Positions 24,177 to 39,100 of a stretch of 64,000 bases of DNA are shown one piece after another. The notes beneath the pieces were generated by a model that had not been told where the DNA came from, searched no databases, and saw only the letters and a list, made by a program, of their open reading frames with translations. Position numbers and translations under genes: made by a program. The stretch lies in assembly GCA_007922195.1 (NCBI GenBank), contig ML682005.1, positions 35,583,762-35,647,761 of the forward strand, read 5' to 3'. The stretch's first letter is position 1; each line of letters opens with the position of its first letter. The stretch comes from Podocnemis expansa. Taxonomy: Eukaryota > Chordata > Testudines > Podocnemididae.

Positions 24177-27100
24177 CTAGAAGGAATCAGAGTGAGAATT
24201 ATTTTCCTGCAATGCTCGATGTGCTAATTTACAGATTTGACATTTTATTGGGTATTAATGTTCATTTCCCATGGCAGCTCATGCAATAAATACATTTGTT
24301 AGTCTTTAAAATTGACACCAGACTCCTTAAAGTATTTATTTGGTGATCTATTTCTTTTACACCCTTTATATGACACAGACTTCGCTGAGAAGATACAGAC
24401 TGACTCAGGAAACATCTGGATTGGTGTAGTACCAAATACGGGTCAGATGCTCTTGCCAGTTAACATGATAGTTTATATCGTTAGACTTTCAAATAAAGCT
24501 TTCAAAAAGTCTGTTGACTAGAGGACAAGATTCCAGTCAAATTTAAAGCCATGGCCTAACAGTGCTATCTGCTGTAAGGCAGATACACTTGAACTTTCCC
24601 AATAAAGCTATGGTACTTCAAGTCCTCTATTGAAAGTGATGAGGAACGTTTGAGTCACAGAATTCCCCTATGTTAAAGCATGAATTTCTGGCTGCGTTAT
24701 GTTAAATGTGCATAGATATTCCAGAGATTTCTTTAATTCTATTGTACATACTACTCTATGTTTAGTTCAGCACTCTCTTTATATTTAACTCAGATGTAGG
24801 AACAATAGCAGACTTTTCTGAGCTGATGATTATCAGTAAGGCTGTCAGAGAAGCCAGCTACTACACTTACCTTCAAGATGAAGTGTAAAATCTTCATGAT
24901 AAGTAACATGCCCTGGAGACAGGAGACGCACACCTGGTATTTACCTATGTCAGCAGCTTTCACATGTCATCCATTCCTAATACCTGACTACATTCAAAGT
25001 TATTCCCTATTTATTCCAGAATAAAGAGCATCCACAGAGAGTGTTAATCTGGAATGCCTTCTTTTGCTTTAAATTCATTCATCTTACTCCAGATTAACTT
25101 TGTGGCACAGATAAGTCCCTAATAGCCACCTTAACTGCCAATTTGACCTGAACCATATTTTCCCCCCCCACTTCTTTGAACTAAGGAAAGGTAACCATGA
25201 GGCACCATTCTGTTTTAATTTATGACATCATAAGCCATACTATACCTGGAATTAGACTCCACAGTGGTAATAAGTGTCTCCTGAAAAAACAAAGTCATAA
25301 CTAAGATACTGAACATTAGTGGCCATTTTCCCTTTCATCCTCCCCAGAAAACTTGTTAATGGACATGGATTTATCATAACACTTGAGTTTGTACCTCCCC
25401 CCTGCGCCCCAACAACTAGTCAAAGCAAGCCACAAATGAAGTTTTCATGCCTGGATGAAGTCACCTTTATGGTTAAAAGCTTCTGTACCAATTTCCTAAT
25501 CAGTTACCATTCTGACTCCAAGTTTCCTGCTGCAGTTTACAATGAAATGGTTACCTAAAATTTTTGCCAAGTTGTTTGTAATGTTCCTCTCTTAGTAGTT
25601 GCTGGTCCCCAGCATAACTTCTGAAGTAAAGGTTACATCAAGACTTTTGATAAACTGATTAGATGTTCATATTACTCTAAAATATTCTTTGAGGCTTAAA
25701 CTATCCACGCTTGTTCAAACATCGGGTAGACCTTTCTGAAAGTTTCAGCTGTTCGAATATTGCACTGGGGGGAAAAAAAATCATTTTGAAGACCAAACCT
25801 TCTTGCTTGCCAATAATTTAAACTAAAAACTGCAAATTCATACATAAATATTCCATATTGAGAATGAGGGTGAAGCAATTCACATTTATATCATACTGAT
25901 GCTTTGTACAACTAATTTGAAGTTTCATGCTATAGCAACTTTCAAGTTTATTGTAAACCAGACTACTCAACCTGTGGGGCCAAAGTCCAGCCCACTAACG
26001 GCTTTCATCTGGCCTGCAGAGTGCTGCTGCAGGAGCCTGGGAGCTGGGGCCAGCCCAAGCCCTTTTAAATCTGCCCTGCGCAGAGTCGCGGGGGCCAGGG
26101 GGTTGACCTGGCCAGAGAGCTGTGTTCAGGGACTGGATTCAGCTTATTTCAGGTACCACGCTGGCTAGTGAAGGGGTCAGGGAGCCCCTGCAGCACTGGG
26201 GGGTGAAAGAGGAGCCCATGTGGGTTAAGGGAAAGAGAGGACTCATCACACAAGGAAAGACAGGGAAAATAGGGACGTGGCAGGGAGAGGAGCTGTCCTG
26301 TGGAGAAAGACAGGAAGGGAGAAAGGAGGGAGAGGAGCCATAGTGAGGAGAAAGACAAAAAGGGAGGAGGGAAGGAGCCTTATATAGGAAAGGCAAGGAG
26401 GTGAGAGAGAAACCTATGCATGGAAGGAGCAGAGTACAGCCCATGCATGGAAATGGAAGGGAGGGGGCAGGGGAGCCCGTGCATGGAAAGAAACCAAGAA
26501 GCAGGGAACAGAGCACATGGGGAAAGCTGTCAGCGAGTCCACACGGTGGCATGACACAGCAGGGACCAGGAAAAAGGTTGGGTAGTTGACGGGGTTGGAG
26601 AGGGGGTACCGGAAGGGAAGGGTCAGAGAGCCCATAGAGCTGGGGCCAGGGAAGGAGAGGAACCCACAATGCACTAGCTGGGGAAGGGGTTGTGGAGGAG
26701 TGATGCCCCTCACCCTTTCTTGCCCTGCCATGCTCTCCTGCCACATCCTGAAAGAAATAAAGGTGAACCCTTTTTGAGCCTTTCACAACATGTGGTATAA
26801 GTAACAAGTGAAGAATTGTTGTATGCAGTTGTGAAAGTGACATTTATTATAAAGGCTCCTGTAGGAAGGATGGATGTTATTTGAGAATCGTGTTTAGGTA
26901 TGAAATGCAAGTTTCTGCTTTAACAGAACTAAGTTGAGTTTGTAAACCAGTGTTTATTTTTTGACTATTTAAATCTGATAAATAGTAAGATCAATTTTTA
27001 CTATCTTTATCTAACCAGAATTTCTGCACCAGCCCTCCGAGTGAGAGAAGATTTGCAATGTGGCCCCTCACCCAAAAAGGTTGGACACCCCTGTTGTAAA

Positions 27101-30100
27101 CCAATTTTTTGTTTTTTAATTTTTGTTTAAAGAAACCATTAGATTTAAGATGTCTTTCTGAAACTTCAAGAAACTGCTACAGGAAAAAAAAATTGAACAT
27201 TTTGACTTTGCTCAACATTATGAGTTATGCTTTACTCATACGGGTACTCCGATTAACTTCAATGAAACTACCAACGTGTTTCAAGTTAAGCTCATACATA
27301 ACTATTTACAATATTAAGGGTTAACATGTATTCAACAACTTCATTGGTGTCACATTAAATGCATATCACTTTAGAAGTCAGATATTTAGAATTCCGAAAC
27401 ATTAAAGTTACTGTTAAAAAAACAAACAAACCATACACTGGCCTGTATTTTGAAAACTGGAGCCTCAAATTAAGTTCCTAGAACCTATGTATAGTCATGT
27501 GAGGGTAGGATTCTCAAAAACACTTGGTGATTTTGGAACACAAATCCCAGAGACTTCAAAAACAGCAGCTCCTAATGGAAGACTATGTTTTTATCAAAAC
27601 CCTTCAGATTTTTTTGATTTATGGAAGTGCAACAAATTAAAAGAGAGCCTGTCTTATCTTTACAACCAACACTACTTGCTTATCAATTCTGTGTTAGTCT
27701 CACAGGAAAAGAAAAGTTAGTCAGCTCCAGGTCAAGTCATTCAGCATAGATATTAAATGCTTTCTACTTCTTAGCGGGGGGGGGGGACCCCACTATGGAA
27801 AATCTGAACATCTACTAGCAATTAGGAAATGAGTACAGATTGCTATAGTAGGTGTTAGGACTATAAAATGGGAAGAAAGAGAACTAGCAACATAGAAATA
27901 AAAATCATATTTTTATCCACTCTGAAGAGTATGGAAACTGGAGACAAGTTACCAGAAACTAAAAGAGTCACTACTGAATATACACTAGCATTTGCCTTCA
28001 TTTTACAAAGCCCAGTGATTTATAAAGGATATCACAATGCATAGTCTTTCTTTTGTGAACAGTCTTAGCAGCCTGCGTTTCAGCTAAACAGCAATCTTAC
28101 TGAAAGAACGAAGCATCTCTGTAAGCCGTTCATAACACAGAGAGCCTGGTTCTCAAACATCCATGCACAGAATACAGATCTTTAGATTTTATATTCTTTG
28201 GTGACTTTTTCAGCTGTACAGCTGTCCTGTTAGGCCAGCCCTTAACAGTTTCTTCAAACAAACAGCATGAGCAATTATGAGAACTCACTCCTCCACTATG
28301 TCATTTATCTCAGCAACATTTGCACTTCAAGATGTAATCATTTAAATGCTAAACTACATTGTCAGTTTTTGTTATTAAAAACACAAAGAACTGCAATGCC
28401 AAGGTTACACAGATTTCAACAAAAAATTAGAAAATGTTTTTACTAAACTCAGTTCAGTGGAGCAGAGTTACCCAACTTATTAAACTACTAATAACTAAAA
28501 ACTTGAGCTGTTGCAGAGCTAATTCATACAGCCATGTGTGTCTTAAAACCACTGACAATGGCTGAAAACTACAGACCATGAATCCCAATGATAGCTGAAA
28601 CTGGCGATAGTCTAAACAAAAAGGTCTCTAAACTTGCAGTTGTTTCCATCACTTCACACTGATTCAGACATTCTAGACTTCAACATGACATTTAGGGTTA
28701 TTGTGTATGCTGGTTATGTTGTGTGCAGTGGTTGTGCTGATGGTGCTGGGACAGTTGTATGGATTTCTGTGGGTAGTGAATAAGGGATATTTGCTGCCAT
28801 GAGGGGCTGTGTGTGTTTAGACTGCTATGTCTGCTAATTACTATGTGCATGGTTGCATCAATTTGTTTAGAAGGTTTCTGCTGGGAAATGTGTGTTGATT
28901 AGTGCAGATAGCAGTTGAACATAAGAGAGTTGGGCTAATTAACCCACTATTGCTGCACGTTTTCCCCATTCGAACAATGAAATGGTTACATGCAAATTAA
29001 GTATGTTAAGGGTGGTGATCAGCTGAATTACCTCAGACATCACAATGTTCTAGGAGAGTGGTTTTCAAAGTTTCTTCCCTCAGGACCCAGTTGAAAAAAT
29101 CATTTATGCCCACAAGCCAACAATTACATCTTTGGGCAATGCATCACAGTCTTCTGGTGGTGGCAGCAGGGGGTGCCGTGACCCGGTACCTCACCTGAGG
29201 GTCTGAGACCCAATACTGGGCCCAGATCCACAGTTTGAAAACCACTGATCTAGGACAACAGTTCTAAACAAGTGGCTATGAAGTCTTGAGGTGACACCTC
29301 CCCACCTCTGGAGACTGAAGCCCCGAGATCCAAAACTCCACTCTCACTCCCTCTCCCAAAGCCCTGAATTTTTATAGCATATGAGGGAAGAGAGAAGGGC
29401 ACTTCAGAAAGAAAAAGGCTGACAACATTAGCACTAGAACTCTTGGCATGGCATAGATGTCTGCTTTACTGTAGCTGTTCACTACATGGGTATAATTTGT
29501 AAAGTCAAAATGATAGAAAACAAAAACAAGAGGGTAACAGATTGCAAAATCCAGTGATATTCTGAACAAAGAGCCTTCAATTACGCTTGTAGCTGTTTCC
29601 AGCACTTCACACTGACTCTAGAGATATAACAGGCTTCAAGGTGACATAGAAAGTGATTATCCTGGAATCTTGTTGCATAGATTATAGTTTACTTGCTAAC
29701 AATATAGCCTGTGGATGAATTAATGTTACTAGTATACTTTTAAAATATTTTGGGAGAGTAATAGGAAATGAACAGTTTCTTTCAAAGCGAATGGGCAAGT
29801 TAGTGTTCTCTTTGTAAGTGCAGCAAGATATCCCTGACTGGGTGATAAGTCTCCCAGGGAACTTCAGTTTGGGGGGTGATTATTAGTAAGCAAAACTGCA
29901 CAGTTTAATCTAACTCTCTACTTGGCATCATGCTGCACCTACAACAGATCTACAAGCATCAGAACCTAAACAAGCACTACTCATAATTAGCTGATTACTT
30001 CCAAAGTGCTGGCACCACTTCTATTAATTCCTGTGGCTTTATTTTAATCACAGATACACGCAAAAGCTTCTATTATAGGTATATACCCTGAAAGTACACA

Positions 30101-33100
30101 AGCAGCATTAAGAAAAGTCATGATAGGATTAAAAGTAATGTTCTGAGTTTAGTTAACCTAAATCATTTAAGGGAGGAATAGAGCAGATTAACTCAAGACC
30201 TGTTGCCATTTGTTCTTGTTTCACCTTAATTTGACCACAGGTGTGGTGACTGTCATACATGTAATATTTGTGAGTTGAGTCCATTTTGACAAGAGCTACA
30301 CTGCAAAAGTTGAAGTAATTAGAAACCCTTCAGCTTTGTCCCCACCTGTTCATATGACAACACTTTAATAACATCTGCCTACAAGTTTAAAGTATTATAT
30401 TTAAAACCCAAGATTATTTTTATTTAAAAACTAGAAAAAAATAGTTTGTGCATTTGATGGTACTACTTAAGACAGTAAAAAATATTACAATTTATTTTCC
30501 CTTCATTTGTGGAGGTCTCTCTGCAAGAACAGAGGGAAAAATTTTTAGCTAATAGGAAATGCCTACTGCAGCACCAGAGACTGATATGGAATCTCAGAGC
30601 TAAAACCTTCAAGTAGTTTAAACTTGACCTTTATGTCCGTCTGTTTCTCAGAGGGCACACTTCCAGCAAAGAATCCCAGTGTCCAGACGAAACACTCAAT
30701 TTCAGAGTGATGACACTTACCGTTGGTGTCCGAACTTTGTCTCTGTCATCCTTCAAGAAAATAAGGGAAAAAGGTTAGACAAGAATGAACTGTACAAGAG
30801 AGAATTTCTGAGGTCACTAATTTCAGTTAATAATGCAGTTCCATTATTTTTCCCCACTTTATTTTTCCTGCAGTAGTCTTAAGGCAGCTTCAAGATGCTA
30901 AGTTTAGTCATCAAAAACATTTTATTTACTTGTATCATTTGCTTACAAATAATTCTCAGAATGTTTTCTTATTCAAATGAATTCAATTCTCCAATACATT
31001 TCAACATCCCATGCATCTGCATATTCGTATTTCCTATGTTCCTAAAAAGATATATAGATCCACTCTAGTGCATAACAAACTTAAGTTACCCTCACTTGAT
31101 ACCCCTTCCACCATCCCCACAAGTATAGTAGATAGAAGCAAACTAATCAAGACCAAATGTGCTCTAAGCCACCTTTTCGAATACGAGAACCCCTTTTTAA
31201 CATCAAAAAATTTTGTGGACCCCAAATGATAATAGTTATCAGGGACTGACTGCAGGCAGTGGTGCTCCAGAAGGACAGTGGAGGTCCTGGCCCCTACCTG
31301 CTACCAAGGGGTGGAGACATATCCAGGGAGTGACTGCTCACAGCTGGCAAATTTTGAGCCCTCTCCAACATGGCCAGCATACATCAGGGGGACCGGGTGT
31401 ATTCACGGACTCCCCAGCAACAACTCTGCAGATTCCCAGGTTGGGAACCCCTGCTCTAAGGCATTCTGTTGCAATGACCCTGAATTCTATAGCTCCGTAA
31501 GGCAGCAGATGAAGTCTATGGTAAATTCAGGAAATCTTAAAAGGTCAATTTACAAATGTAATAACTATGAACCACATACATACTGCATACTTCCGGTATA
31601 ACACCCTAAAACAGAGTAGTTAATGTTAACACCGTTGTCTGTTTCAGAATTAACCCATGATGAAGAACACGACAACTCACTTCATTAGATTTTCCAAGTT
31701 TTGATTCATCCTCACGGAGACTCGGGATCATTTTATTAGTAGTAGCATTACCATGGTAACTAAGAGCCCTAGTTATCATTCAGGACCAGGGATGAAAACA
31801 AAGTAAGATGGTCCAAGAGACAGTAGGCTAGGAAAACAACCTTTGCAACAACATTCTGAATAGATTTTGGTGGGGCATAATTGCATTTGTCCAGACCAGA
31901 GAAAAAGTTCTGTTTTCCCTCCACTAACTGAGATACAAGTTGATAAGAGTTAAGAGGGAATTTTAGCTGAGTGGATGAACAGAAAAAGGCTATATCTTAG
32001 TGATGTTATACAGACAGACTCAGCAAAACATACATAACCAGGATGCAAAGAATTAATGAGATCAAAATCAAAGGTGATGCCTAGGTTATACAGCTAGTCC
32101 TCACTTAGTGACCTACTCGTTTAGTGACCCCTCAGAGTTATGACTGGCTCTCTGATGAGTTGGTATTATGGCGATGTACGAGAACTCGCATCAACTCTCT
32201 CAGATTACCTATATTTACAGTACACTATGCAAACTAAGTTCAGTACATTAGAGCTTAAAACATTTAAAATATATATTAAAAAATGTTATAAATGATGCAA
32301 AGGTGACATTAAAACTATCTACCGATGGTTGAAAAACCCACTACCAGTAAAGTACATTATGCCTGAAATACCGGTAAGGGCTGCTCCTCGTTTAGTGACC
32401 AATTCGTTTATCAACCAGGTTTCAGGAACGGAACCCGGTCACTAAGTGAGGACTACCTGTAGTGACAAGTAGGATGGTGTTTTTTCCATACTGATCCAAA
32501 AAAGAAGCTGGGGGTAAAGATTTAGAGCTCAGTTTTAATCATGTAGTAGTTTATAACCTTGTTTTTTCATTATGAACTTGACAACTAAAAAGGACTAGTT
32601 TTTTTTTCCCCCCAAAAAAGATAATGAACCATATAGTCTTAAATTCATTTGTATTCCAAGTGATAAATGGCACACATATGGAATGCATAAGCCCATGTCC
32701 AATTTCAACTTACATATCCTTTCAAAATGTTTATTTTGAATACTTCATTCTGTACTGAAGGTAAGCAGGTTTTATAAAAGGTCAATTCAGATATACTATT
32801 TTGAAAACAACGGTAGTTACATCAATATTGGTACACTGAAAATGTACTCACAGGATGAAGCTCCCCTATAATGAAAGATTCAGATAGTGTTCTGGCATCT
32901 GTGGAATGGCCAACATCTTCAAAGCTTTCAGTAGCATCTCCTCCAGCTTGTTCCCTTAGCACTTCTTCACCACCTGGATGCTGTAAGTGAACAAAAATTT
33001 CAGATCTCATCCACTATTATTGAAATGCACTATTTTCCAGAAGTTACATGGTGTTGGGTGCATTTTAATAGACATTCAATTTTCTTCAATTCTTTAAAGA

Positions 33101-36100
33101 GCCTCACAGTTTACAATAGGGGCTGGCAGACCCCAGCACCTGTGCCAAAAATTGCACGGAGGCCAAGCCTGAGCACCATGAGGCACCACTCAGGCTTCCC
33201 AGCTGGCTCTGCTGCCGCAGCACTATATGGCTGGGTGGAATGAGCTGCATGCCATGGCTCCAGGCCCCTGCTGGCCGCACTTCCCCACAGAGGACATGGC
33301 ACAAAGCCGCCCACCAGCTGGGACAAGAGTTGGCCCCGGCCCCAGTACCCACTGAGGTGGCAGTGGGCAGGGCTTGGCACGGGGGTCAGCAAAGGTTGCC
33401 GACCCCTGGTTTACCACATTAAATGAAAATAAAACCCCATTCCCTTTTCCATCCCCAATTCCTTTGAGCAAAAAACTTTTCTATAATTTCATCATTCAAA
33501 ACTTCCACCTAGATGGTTACATTTGCTAGAAGCAGCATCTGACATTCCTCAAAGACTTAGTCTTGGCATGACGAAGTTAAATACATAAGCAAGTTAGCTT
33601 TATACTGCAATATTCTTCCTGCATAGGGATTATTTACACTTGTGGCAGCAGAAATAAATCTTAATGCACTACATTAGTGGTTCCCGACCTTTTTGACTCA
33701 GGTGCCACAGATATTTTTACAGCCTCCAACAGCAGCTCCCGGCACCAAAGCAGTTTGCCTAGTTGCTTGCTGATCTCCTGTCTCCATGGCTGCCACAGGG
33801 AAAACTGCATACATCTGGCAGCTCTGTGCACTCCAGCTGGATTCTTAAAGCAGTGGCTCCCATCTGCAGCCAGGGGGATGGAAGATCAGTGCTCCTCTCC
33901 CCTCCTGTGGCCCCTGCAAGGACCCTAGCACCTATGGACCAAGGCAGAGCACTTTGCAGTGCTCCCTGCTACAGAAAGTGGGAGGGAAGCGCTAATCTCT
34001 TATCCCTTTGACTGCAGCAAGGAGTTTAGTCCTCTCAGTATAGAAGGCCATTGTCCACCTAACATCTGAGATGTGGAGCCAACACTCAGTGGTCTTGTGA
34101 GGTTTCGGAAAGATAGGGAAAAAAATGTCGTGGTCATCATGGAATTTCAACACCACCTTTTGTAGGAAGGCCAAAAGAGACATGCATAGCTGGGCCTTGT
34201 TTTTAAAGGTCTCTGTATAAGGGGGTTCTAATGTCAGAGTAGACCAGGATGGAAGACTCCCCCCTTTGGAGGCCCAACCAGTGAAGTATTTCTATTCAGT
34301 CAAGTAAGCAGCGCTAGTGGAAGGCTTCTTGCTACATAGCAAGACCTCTTGAACCTGTTCAAAACAGGCCTGCTCTTCAAGGCTCAGCCATGCAGCCACC
34401 ATGCTGTCAGGTGCAGGGAAGTGAGGTTTAAGTGAAACAACCACCCACAGTCTTGTGAAATCAAGTCTGGATGGGGTGAGAGCAGGAATGGAGCTGCCCT
34501 GAGACATTCAGAAGCATGCCAAATCAATTTTAGCATGGCCACAGCAGAGCCATCAAAATAATTTTCACTTTGCCTTGGTTGATTTTTAGCAAGATTTTGT
34601 GAAGCAAGGGGATTGGTGGGAAGGTATATAGGGGGAAGGCATATAGTAGGCCAAGGGTCTCAAACTCAAATCACCACAAGGGTCTCATGAGGACTAGAAT
34701 GTTAGCCCGAGGGCCACACCACTGAAACCTTTTCATACAACGATATTGCAAATATTGGTGCCAATAGCATCATTGCAGACTGCAAGAAATAACTTTAGGG
34801 GCTGCATGTCGCCCATGGGCTGTGTTTTTGAGAACCCTGTGGTAGGCAATTTGCCAATGAGAGCAGATAGGCATTGGACAGAAAGCCCCTACTGGGCCTA
34901 TGCAGTGAAGGGATCTAATAACATTTCTTGTCTATCTAGTAATGAACAGGTCCATCTTGGGAGGCCCCCACTTCTGGAAGACAACACTGACAAATCCCAG
35001 GTGAAGAGACCACTTGTAGTGAGAGGAGAAGTATCTACTGAGGTGATCCTTCAGTGCTTTCTGGACTTCTGGGAAATGCAATGCCTAGAGGTGAATGGCA
35101 TGTTTCATGCAAAAGTCCCATAGCTGAAGAGCCACCTAGTACAGGGTTGGAAATTGAGCTCCTCCCTGCTTGTTTTGATATGAACAATGCTGTGTGGTCC
35201 ATCAAGACCTGTATCACTATACCTGTGTTCTAGGGGAGGAACATCTGGCAAGCTAAGTGTACCCAGTCACCTGGATCCAGTGAGGGAATGAGTATGGCCA
35301 GGGAGACCGTGTAGAACCTCAGTTTCTTGAAATATTTGTTGAGGTGACACAGGTCCAGCATGGGCCATAAACTCCTTTTAGTCTCTGGGATTAGGAGGTA
35401 TCTGGACTTCCTCTGCACAAGGGGTTACAACTTGTGGAGAAGAACTACTTGTGAAAAGGGTCCCTGAAGAGGGATGGTGATGAAATAGAAGATCCATGAG
35501 AACTGGAGGGTGGTAACTAACTGTTTGGGTGCTTCACACCCAAAGGTCTGATGTCATTTAAGACCACACTAGCCTGAAGTGTGACAGGCAATTCAAAAAC
35601 AAAGGGAGGCACGGATCTGGAGTCAAGACTGTCATGCTGTCCTTGGGCATACCTTCAAAAGGCTGGCCTGGCCCCACCAGTGTATCTACAGGAGCCTGAC
35701 TGATTAGCTGAGGCAGATGGTAGGAACTGCAGTTTATAGCCTTTTCCCTTTCTTTTGTATGGCTCCTGCCAGGGAAGTGCTGGGAATCTGGTGAGCTGTT
35801 AGGGCCTAAAATGTTTACTGAAGGCTAGGGGAACTAACTAGGCCCTCAGGTCTTTGAGGCCATGACACTTGGAGTCAGTCTGTTCAGAGACTAAGAAAGT
35901 TTATTCGAAAGAGATCTTGTATGGACTGATACATGTGGAGAGAGAGACCTGATGACTGGAGCCACAAACAACACCCCAGAATGACTTCTGATACCACAGT
36001 TCTGGCTGCAGAGTCAAGTTGCTTCTGGAGTCATGTGGAGGTAAGCCCTGGCCATTGTCTTCTTTCCTCCAGGACAGCCATGAACTTCTGCTTTGACTCC

Positions 36101-39100
36101 TTTGGCAGGGAGTTCTTACATTTGGCCATTGAGTTCCACAGGGTTAAAACCTTACCTTTCCCACAGAGGCTACTGGTTAGGTAGATACATAATTGGAGGC
36201 TGCCTGTCAAATGAAGTTTGCATCTGAACAAACAGGTCCAGTCCCTAGCTCTTTATTTTTGGGATTGCACTCAACTGCTCCACTCCATCCAGCTCATCTG
36301 TAGCAGACCCCACGAAAGGCCTGCTGGGGAAGGGGCATGGAGGCACAATGCACAAACGGGCATTCAAATGCACTGACCAGTACACAGTACTGTTTTTTTC
36401 CACCATTCGAGGCAGAGACAAAGGGGTGTGCCATAGAACTAAGTCACAGAGGCCACAGAACCTGTGCTTTCCAGTGACCTCCTGTGACTTTCCACTTGTG
36501 TGTGCCAGGCTACCTAGCATATATAGAATTAGAACTCTTCTAGCACTAGGACCCAGAAGGCAGCATCCAACTGCAGGGAAGCAGGCATGAAAGTCCCCCA
36601 GGTGAGTGTTGCTGCTGGCTGTGGGGAGTGCAAATGTTATACTTTGTAATACGTTATTGTTAAGAATTATACTTCTTTATGGCAATGACCATATGATGAT
36701 TTTATTCATTTTTACCATACCCCTTCTGTGATTTTTGCCTAATTTTCCATGACAAATTCATAACCTTATTAGTAACCAGAACAGCAGGACCATTCTGGAG
36801 GAGTTGCTACAGCCAGGATATCAATTAAGCTGTGCAGATTCCCCCAATTTCCAGCCTCAGGTTCGCAGCAACCCGTTTCGTGAGCTCTTGATGGGCTCTA
36901 AGTCCTCCAATGGGAGTGGATTACTAGGCCTGCAACTGCCTCATCTGGAGATGAGGAGGAAAAGGCCAGCACCAGGAGGGGGCTGCCTTCTTCCTCCACC
37001 TACATCAGTTAACACTGGGCTCAGTTCTGGGACCTCAGTACCAGTCTCTGGGTCCAGTGCTAGGCAGGGTGAAACAGAACCTCCCCTATTGGACACCACA
37101 GAGTATGAGGCAGGGGAAGAGGGTGCTGGTACCAGGAAAAACCAACACAGGTTCCAAAATTACCACTGCACTGGCCAGTTGCCCAGTAGCTTTGACAGTA
37201 CTTCTGCCTCCAGGCAGCAACCACCAAGGGGTCAGAGACCACAGAAAACAGGACCATGGAGGGTTTTCCTCTGGACAGTGCCACGATGGAGATCACTACC
37301 CCTTGATTCCTTTTATCCCTGGTAGCCTTGATTGGCAGATCCTGTGCTGCCTGGAAAGCCTACAGAGTTGAAGGGGCCTGCAGGAACAAGGCCCCAAGAC
37401 CACTCCCAAGCATCAAAGTGGATTCCAGACCAGACTCAGTGGTTCAAGAAGAATAACTAGCGTCAACAGTTGTTCTGGGTAGGACAAGTTCCAAATGGGT
37501 AGACGTGTTAGTCTAGTCCAGCAAAACAAAACAAGAAGTCTGGTAGCAAAGACTAACAAATTTACTTATTGCATGAGCTTTTGTGGGAGAGAATCCCACT
37601 TCTTCATATGATTCAAGCTCCCATGAAAGCTCACGCGATAAACATATTTGTTAATCTGTAAAAGTGCCACCAGACTCCTTGTTTATCTTGGGTAGGACAA
37701 GTGGCCCAACATAAGTTTCAGTATACCAGTCGCTCCCTACTTGCCCCTCTGAAATTGGAGAACACCCTCTTTTGGCACAATGTTTCTTCCTTGATACCAC
37801 AGACGGAAAAACAGTGCTGTTGAAGAGCTTTGCACCAAAGTGCTCGGTAGCAATTTGGAGTGGCTCTGCTCTTAGGCCAGTTAGAGAGCTGCCTCCATGA
37901 GTAAGGCCTTCAGATAAATGACTATTTTCTGTGTGCAGTCTCAGGCCTCTGCAGATCTCTTGAACATGAGTTTCCGCAAAGCACTTTAGACAGCTAGACT
38001 GCAGGTCACTTTCTAGCACAGGCTTGTTGCAGGAGACATACAGCTTGAAGCCTGGGGAATGGGACATGGCCTGGCCCCAGGGTAAAAGTCCCTCAATGAC
38101 AAGGACACCTATTCACACTTTACACACTAAGAACTATATTCATTAAGTACGCAATATATTACAAAGTCCATTTCCCGGGGAAAGAAGTCCTGCTTCAGCA
38201 AGAGGGATTGTTCCAAGCAATTATCAGGGTCAGTAACAAGAAACCAAGAAGGTGTGGTGCCAGTGATGTCCCATTTATTGTCATATCTACATGTGACTCC
38301 AGCGGGCACTGGAGCCTATGGAAACTACTAAAGGGAAAGACCTCTGCCAACTGTGTGTATAGCATGCACAGATCTAGCATGGAATAGACATGAGCAAGCA
38401 TTTAAAGAAAAAATTGACCCTTTAGGAGTTTCAATTTGGGTATTCAAAATTAGTGGGCATTGACAAGTGCAGCCTTAATCTCTTTAGTCTTAGTTCTCCA
38501 GGTATAAAATGGAGATAATACCATGTAATTTTGCAGAAGTGTTGTGAAGATGACTTCATTAATGTATATCTAGTACTCAGCTCCTATGATGGGAGCACCA
38601 AAGAAATGCTCAGGAAAAAAATATTTTTTAATTCAATAAAGTGTTTAGGTGACATGCACTAACTAAGGCCTGAGACCCCACACTGAAAGGAATGGATAAA
38701 ATATGGAGTAACTAGCTATTAACAGCATGAGGCAGTGATACTGTGCAGGAAAAAGAAGTGTATAATCATGTACCAAAGAACAAATACACAAGGAAGCCAA
38801 ATTAAAGTTGGACAGGAAAGCTTAATCCCGGCACTTCCTAACTTTACTTAGTGCCTCACTTTGCAAGCAATGTTTTTAATGTAGATTTGGAGATAATTTC
38901 GTTACATAAAACAATTAATAAAACTGGCAGACAAGAGTTTCCTTCTGTTATCCAAGTCCCACCATGCTTGAGCAAGATGAACAGAGGCCAAAAGCTGAAT
39001 CAGGGGAAAAAATAAGCTGTCTGCACAATTCAGCTGCCCTGAGCTGTGTGCACAGGCATTTTTCCACAACTGCATTACAGCTTACTGCCACCTCCCTTCT

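Larger units (their letters stand above)
25281..30720 (-). other. CYB5A intron 3
   Basis: 5.4 kb, AT-rich, with hAT elements at 25,959-27,093 and 29,056-29,247. The rest (27.1-29.0 kb and 29.3-30.7 kb) has no feature that I can support apart from a G run near 27,776-27,786. Confidence 0.8.
30751..32851 (-). other. CYB5A intron 2
   Basis: 2.1 kb holding a hAT-like MITE and a Tigger-like MITE. The remainder shows no feature that I can support. Confidence 0.8.

Noticed and set aside
26139..26843. 234-codon open frame on the minus strand, Pro/Ser/Leu-rich
   Set aside because: It lies in a strand-biased satellite-like block inside a hAT element. The amino-acid text follows from pyrimidine bias and has no domain.
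31020..31230. Overlapping open frames of 60-70 codons
   Set aside because: Random-length frames without splice sites, part of CYB5A intron 2.
36804..37325. 173-codon plus-strand open frame
   Set aside because: No known protein, no splice signals of note, and it adjoins decayed retroelement sequence. Noted as an unassigned stretch only.
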